Assembly (NCBI GenBank): GCA_905233325.1
Contig: CAJODU010000132.1
Location: 1-9,328, forward strand
From: an uncultured Selenomonadaceae bacterium
GTDB lineage: Bacteria; Bacillota; Negativicutes; Selenomonadales; Selenomonadaceae
Length of the DNA: 9,328 nt
Reading direction: 5' to 3'
Position numbers and translations under genes: made by a program. Shown piece after piece: positions 7,294-9,328 of the stretch; the stretch's first letter is position 1, and each line of letters opens with the position of its first letter. The notes below the pieces were generated by a model. That model was not told where the DNA came from. It saw only the letters and a list, made by a program, of their open reading frames with translations, and searched no databases.

Positions 7294-7312
7294 TTTTTTT
7301 TTGCTTTTTTTC
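7294..7312 (+). terminator. T-rich tract following tRNA-Asn, probable termination zone
   Basis: Nine T residues directly after CCA, then GC and eight more T. There is no separate hairpin before the tract; the tRNA acceptor/T-arm could act as the stem. The hairpin at 7325-7349 could serve as a backup on this strand, because it is followed by GTTATTTT. Confidence 0.45.
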
Positions 7313-7321
7313 GATAATATT

Positions 7322-7349
7322 AAAAGCCCGATTGTCCAATAATCGAGCT
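7322..7349 (-). terminator. Rho-independent terminator of ssrA
   Basis: On the minus strand AGCTCGATT (7349-7341) pairs with AATCGGGCT (7333-7325), with one T-G wobble in nine pairs and a 7-nt loop. A short T tract follows (7325-7322). It begins 11 nt after the mature 3' end of tmRNA. Confidence 0.75.
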
Positions 7350-7360
7350 GTTATTTTCGT

Positions 7361-7700
7361 TGGTGGAGATGAGGAGAGTCGAACTCCTGTCCGAAAGCAT
7401 TGTCACAAAGACTTCTCCGAGTGCAGTCGAGTGGTCAGATTTAAGTTTTGGCGAGTCCACCGACAAACTCACCGGCACCGAGCTCCTGAGAAAAATTCCC
7501 GAATCGTTACGGAGCAATCACAATTCAGTATCTCACATTAGCCTCTGAGAGATCAAGCGGCAGAGGTGGCATTAAGCTGCCAGTGCGTAATCTTCGTTTG
7601 CTTTTATATTTAAAGCATTTTCACCTTACTAAACCGGTTCGATGACCCCGGTACTCGCTATCCTTGTCCCATCTACCCCCGTCGAAACCTTTACATCCCC
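7361..7700 (-). ncRNA. ssrA: tmRNA (transfer-messenger RNA)
   Basis: A complete one-piece tmRNA of 340 nt, which rescues stalled ribosomes together with SmpB and tags the unfinished protein for proteolysis. The 5' end reads GGGGATGTAAAGGTTTCGAC, a typical tmRNA start. The 3' end carries a T arm (the complement of GAGTCGAACTC) and finishes CATCTCCACCA with CCA encoded. The 5' GGGGATG pairs with the 3' CATCTCC with one G-T wobble, forming the seven-pair acceptor stem. The message part (7572-7601) encodes ANEDYALAA and a TAA stop. The rest should form the pseudoknots. It has its own promoter (7723-7751) and terminator (7322-7349) and converges with tRNA-Asn. The open frames at 7332-7548 on the plus strand are accidental. 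Confidence 0.97.
7572..7601 (-). other. tmRNA tag reading frame, peptide ANEDYALAA
   Basis: Nine codons starting at the resume codon GCA (7601-7599) and ending in TAA (7574-7572). The terminal ALAA is the usual degradation signal recognised by ClpXP-type proteases. With the Ala charged on tmRNA the added tag would be A-ANEDYALAA. Confidence 0.95.
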
Positions 7701-7722
7701 AAAATTTTAATTAATATGATAT

Positions 7723-7751
7723 AAAATAACATAAAATTTATTAATTGTCAA
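7723..7751 (-). promoter_or_regulatory. Probable promoter of ssrA
   Basis: On the minus strand TTGACA (7751-7746), a 17-nt spacer and TATTTT (7728-7723). The start would fall near 7716, giving a 5' leader of about 16 nt to be trimmed to the mature end at 7700. The surrounding sequence is very A+T-rich. The -10 match is imperfect. Confidence 0.65.
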
Positions 7752-7772
7752 TGAGGAATTAAGAAAATAAAT

Positions 7773-7801
7773 TTGACTATATTGAAAAAAGTTGCTAGAA
7801 T
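7773..7801 (+). promoter_or_regulatory. Probable promoter of the amino-acid permease
   Basis: TTGACT (7773-7778), a 17-nt spacer and TAGAAT (7796-7801), back to back with the ssrA promoter (21 nt between the two -35 boxes). Transcription would start near 7808, which excludes translation from the upstream in-frame TTG codons at 7773 and 7782. Confidence 0.7.
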
Positions 7802-7826
7802 AATTGATTATAGAATTTATTATTTT

Positions 7827-7836
7827 GGGGGAGTGA
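7827..7836 (+). promoter_or_regulatory. Shine-Dalgarno site of the permease, pointing at an ATT codon
   Basis: GGGGGAGTGA, similar to the GAGGTGA sites used elsewhere in the window. Five nt downstream, at 7842-7844, is an in-frame ATT rather than ATG, GTG or TTG. The nearest ordinary start codon, GTG at 7833, lies inside the site itself. Confidence 0.6.
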
Positions 7837-9218
7837 TTAAAATTCCTACTGTAAATATTGATTCGACTGCGGAAGAATCAGAAATTCATAATGAAAAAAT
7901 GAATCGCGGTCTAAAAAATCGTCATTTGCAGATGATTGCATTGGGGACGGCCGTCGGCACAGGCTTGTTCTACGGATCTGCCTCAACCATATCTCTTGCG
8001 GGTCCCGCCACTGCCTTGAGTTATCTGATTGGTGGGATAGTTATCTTCTTGATTGTCCGTATGCTTGGCGAAATGAGCGTTGATGAGCCGGTCTCAGGCT
8101 CTTTCAGCTATTATGCGTCTAAGTATTGGGGTAAGTTTCCAGGCTTTCTCGCCGGCTGGAATTATTGGTTTTTGTATATTTTCGTCAGTATGGCGGAGCT
8201 TAGTGCCGTCAGTATCTATGTTTCCTACTGGTTGCCGGATCTGCCTCAATGGATCAGTGCCCTCGTCTGCCTCGTGATTATCACTTTGATAAATCTTGTC
8301 ACGGTCAGTGCCTACGGTGAAGTTGAATTTTGGATGGCTCTCATCAAAATAACTGCTATCGTTTTTATGATAGTGCTGGGGGCATACCTGATTTTCACCG
8401 ACGTGAGGCCATTTCCGGATAATTTTAGTAATCTTTGGGCAAATGGTGGTTTTTTTCCCAATGGTGTGTGGGGTATGATGATTTCCGTTGTGCCGGTGAT
8501 GTTCTCCTTCGGCGGAATTGAGCTTATCGGTATAACTGCCGGTGAGGCGCAGAATCCCGAAAAGACAATTCCTCGTGCCATTCACCAAGTTATATATCGC
8601 ATACTGATTTTCTATGTGGGCACTATGCTGATATTGATGACTCTTTGGCCGTGGAATCAAGTCGGGCTTGAGGCCAGTCCCTTTGTTCAGATTTTTGATA
8701 ATATCGGAATACCTGCAGCGGCGCATATACTCAACTTTGTTGTGCTCACGGCTGCGGCGAGCGTCTACAATTCCGCTATCTACAGCAATTCGCGTATGCT
8801 CTATGGATTGGCTGAAAATTCCAACGCTCCCAAGTTCCTCTCAAAACTCTCAAGCCGTAAAGTCCCTGTCAACGGGATTTTGATTTCCTCCGCCATAACC
8901 CTCATCGTCGTAGCTTTGAATTTTTTCTTCCCGGGGCAAATCTTTATGTATCTGATGTCGATTGTTACCGGTGCGGTGGTCTTGAGCTGGGCTTTGATTG
9001 TAATCACTCATATTAAATTCAAGCAACATTGTAAATCAACCGGCCACATTACCAAATTTCCCTCCCTCTTCTATCCGATTGCTGATTATGTCTGCCTCGT
9101 TTTCCTTGCCGGTATCTTGATTTTGATGCTGACGATTGAGGAAATGCGCCTCGCCGTTCTCATTATTCCGCTTTGGATTATTGCCATATTTGCCGGCTAT
9201 CATTATCGCAAAGGGTGA
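7833..9218 (+). CDS. Amino-acid permease, APC superfamily AAT family, AroP/PheP-like
   Basis: An inner-membrane H+-coupled amino-acid importer with about 12 membrane segments. Numbered from GTG 7833 (461 residues), the family entry motif RGLKNRH lies at 25-31, the substrate-binding unwound helix GTAVGTGLFYGS at 38-49, GEMSVDEPVSGSF at 79-91, GWNYW at 108-112 and the FSFGGIELIGITAGEAQNPE signature at 224-243. The whole chain follows AroP/PheP as I remember them (SNLW, VIYRILIFY, SPFVQIF, VYNSAIYSNSRMLYGLA, NAPK, VPVN), so aromatic amino acids are the likely substrates; this is an inference. The start is not settled: GTG 7833 is the nearest ordinary codon but lies within the SD; ATT 7842 has ideal SD spacing; ATG 7899 (22 residues shorter, no SD) would still keep RGLKNRH; TTG 7773 overlaps the promoter. 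The ung SD overlaps its TGA stop, so the two genes are probably co-transcribed. Confidence 0.88.
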   Translation: MIKIPTVNIDSTAEESEIHNEKMNRGLKNRHLQMIALGTAVGTGLFYGSASTISLAGPATALSYLIGGIVIFLIVRMLGEMSVDEPVSGSFSYYASKYWGKFPGFLAGWNYWFLYIFVSMAELSAVSIYVSYWLPDLPQWISALVCLVIITLINLVTVSAYGEVEFWMALIKITAIVFMIVLGAYLIFTDVRPFPDNFSNLWANGGFFPNGVWGMMISVVPVMFSFGGIELIGITAGEAQNPEKTIPRAIHQVIYRILIFYVGTMLILMTLWPWNQVGLEASPFVQIFDNIGIPAAAHILNFVVLTAAASVYNSAIYSNSRMLYGLAENSNAPKFLSKLSSRKVPVNGILISSAITLIVVALNFFFPGQIFMYLMSIVTGAVVLSWALIVITHIKFKQHCKSTGHITKFPSLFYPIADYVCLVFLAGILILMLTIEEMRLAVLIIPLWIIAIFAGYHYRKG

Positions 9219-9223
9219 TTCGT

Positions 9224-9328
9224 GTGAAAATATTTAGGAATGATTGGGCGCAGTACCTTGATGAGGAGTTGCAGGAGCCTTACTATCAGCAGCTTAGATT
9301 GTTTTTGATCAATGAATACAAGACGCAG
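9224..9328 (+). CDS. ung: Uracil-DNA glycosylase (family 1), N-terminal fragment cut by the window edge
   Basis: Only the first 35 codons are present, ending at the window edge. The WAQYLDEELQEPYYQQLRLFL stretch matches the N-terminal helices of Ung as I recall them from Bacillus subtilis (W-x-x-x-L-x-x-E-x-x-x-P-Y-Y-x-x-L). The catalytic GQDPYHG motif would lie further downstream and cannot be seen. Ung removes uracil from DNA at the start of base-excision repair. The start is GTG (9224-9226) with SD AAGGGTGA (9211-9218) 5 nt upstream, overlapping the permease stop codon; the GTG at 9222 is excluded because TGA follows it directly. Codons continue open to the last base. Confidence 0.85.
   Translation, partial: MKIFRNDWAQYLDEELQEPYYQQLRLFLINEYKTQ

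Noticed and set aside
7332..7548. Two plus-strand frames of 62 and 69 codons
   Set aside because: They lie within the complement of tmRNA; such frames are a familiar false annotation over ssrA.
8094..8726. Minus-strand 210-codon frame inside the permease gene
   Set aside because: It is antisense to conserved permease helices, with no SD and no recognisable domain.
1..9328. CRISPR array, insertion sequence or long repeats
   Set aside because: No regularly spaced direct repeats, transposase motifs or terminal inverted repeats were seen on reading; the two ABC genes resemble each other only at motif level.

Overview
The window reads as chromosomal DNA of a diderm (outer-membrane) Firmicute, most likely Negativicutes/Selenomonadales. 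The reasons are a TolC-type outer-membrane channel with a signal peptide, strong Shine-Dalgarno (SD) sites of the GAGGTGAT type, moderate-to-low GC, and a class of bacteriocin/RiPP exporter common in that group. The taxonomy is an inference; no rRNA is present to confirm it.

Left edge (34-733, minus strand): a two-gene, translationally coupled module. A VapC-like PIN-domain ribonuclease gene comes first and a small acidic protein second, so it resembles a toxin-antitoxin (TA) pair with reversed gene order. It is visibly more AT-rich than what follows.

Centre (806-7151, plus strand): a three-gene operon for peptide export of the NHLP/NHLM type (nitrile-hydratase-leader peptides). Gene 1 is a C39 peptidase/permease/ATPase with an intact Cys-His-Asp triad that should cut the leader and export the peptide. 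Gene 2 is the partner permease/ATPase, whose N-terminal part holds a degenerate, non-catalytic peptidase-like region. In this sequence gene 2 is split into two reading frames by one extra base in an AAAA run near 3885-3888. Gene 3 is a TolC-family outer-membrane channel. Together they would carry a processed peptide across both membranes, but no HlyD-type periplasmic adaptor, precursor peptide or modification enzyme lies in the window.

Right-centre (7168-7751): an RNA-gene cluster. A tRNA-Asn(GUU) with a near-consensus promoter runs left to right. It converges on a complete tmRNA gene (ssrA, minus strand, 340 nt, tag ANEDYALAA) that has its own terminator and promoter.

Right edge (7773-9328, plus strand): an AroP/PheP-like amino-acid permease whose translation start is unusual (a good SD points at an ATT codon). 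It is followed, with the SD on the permease stop codon, by the first 35 codons of uracil-DNA glycosylase (ung), which runs off the window.
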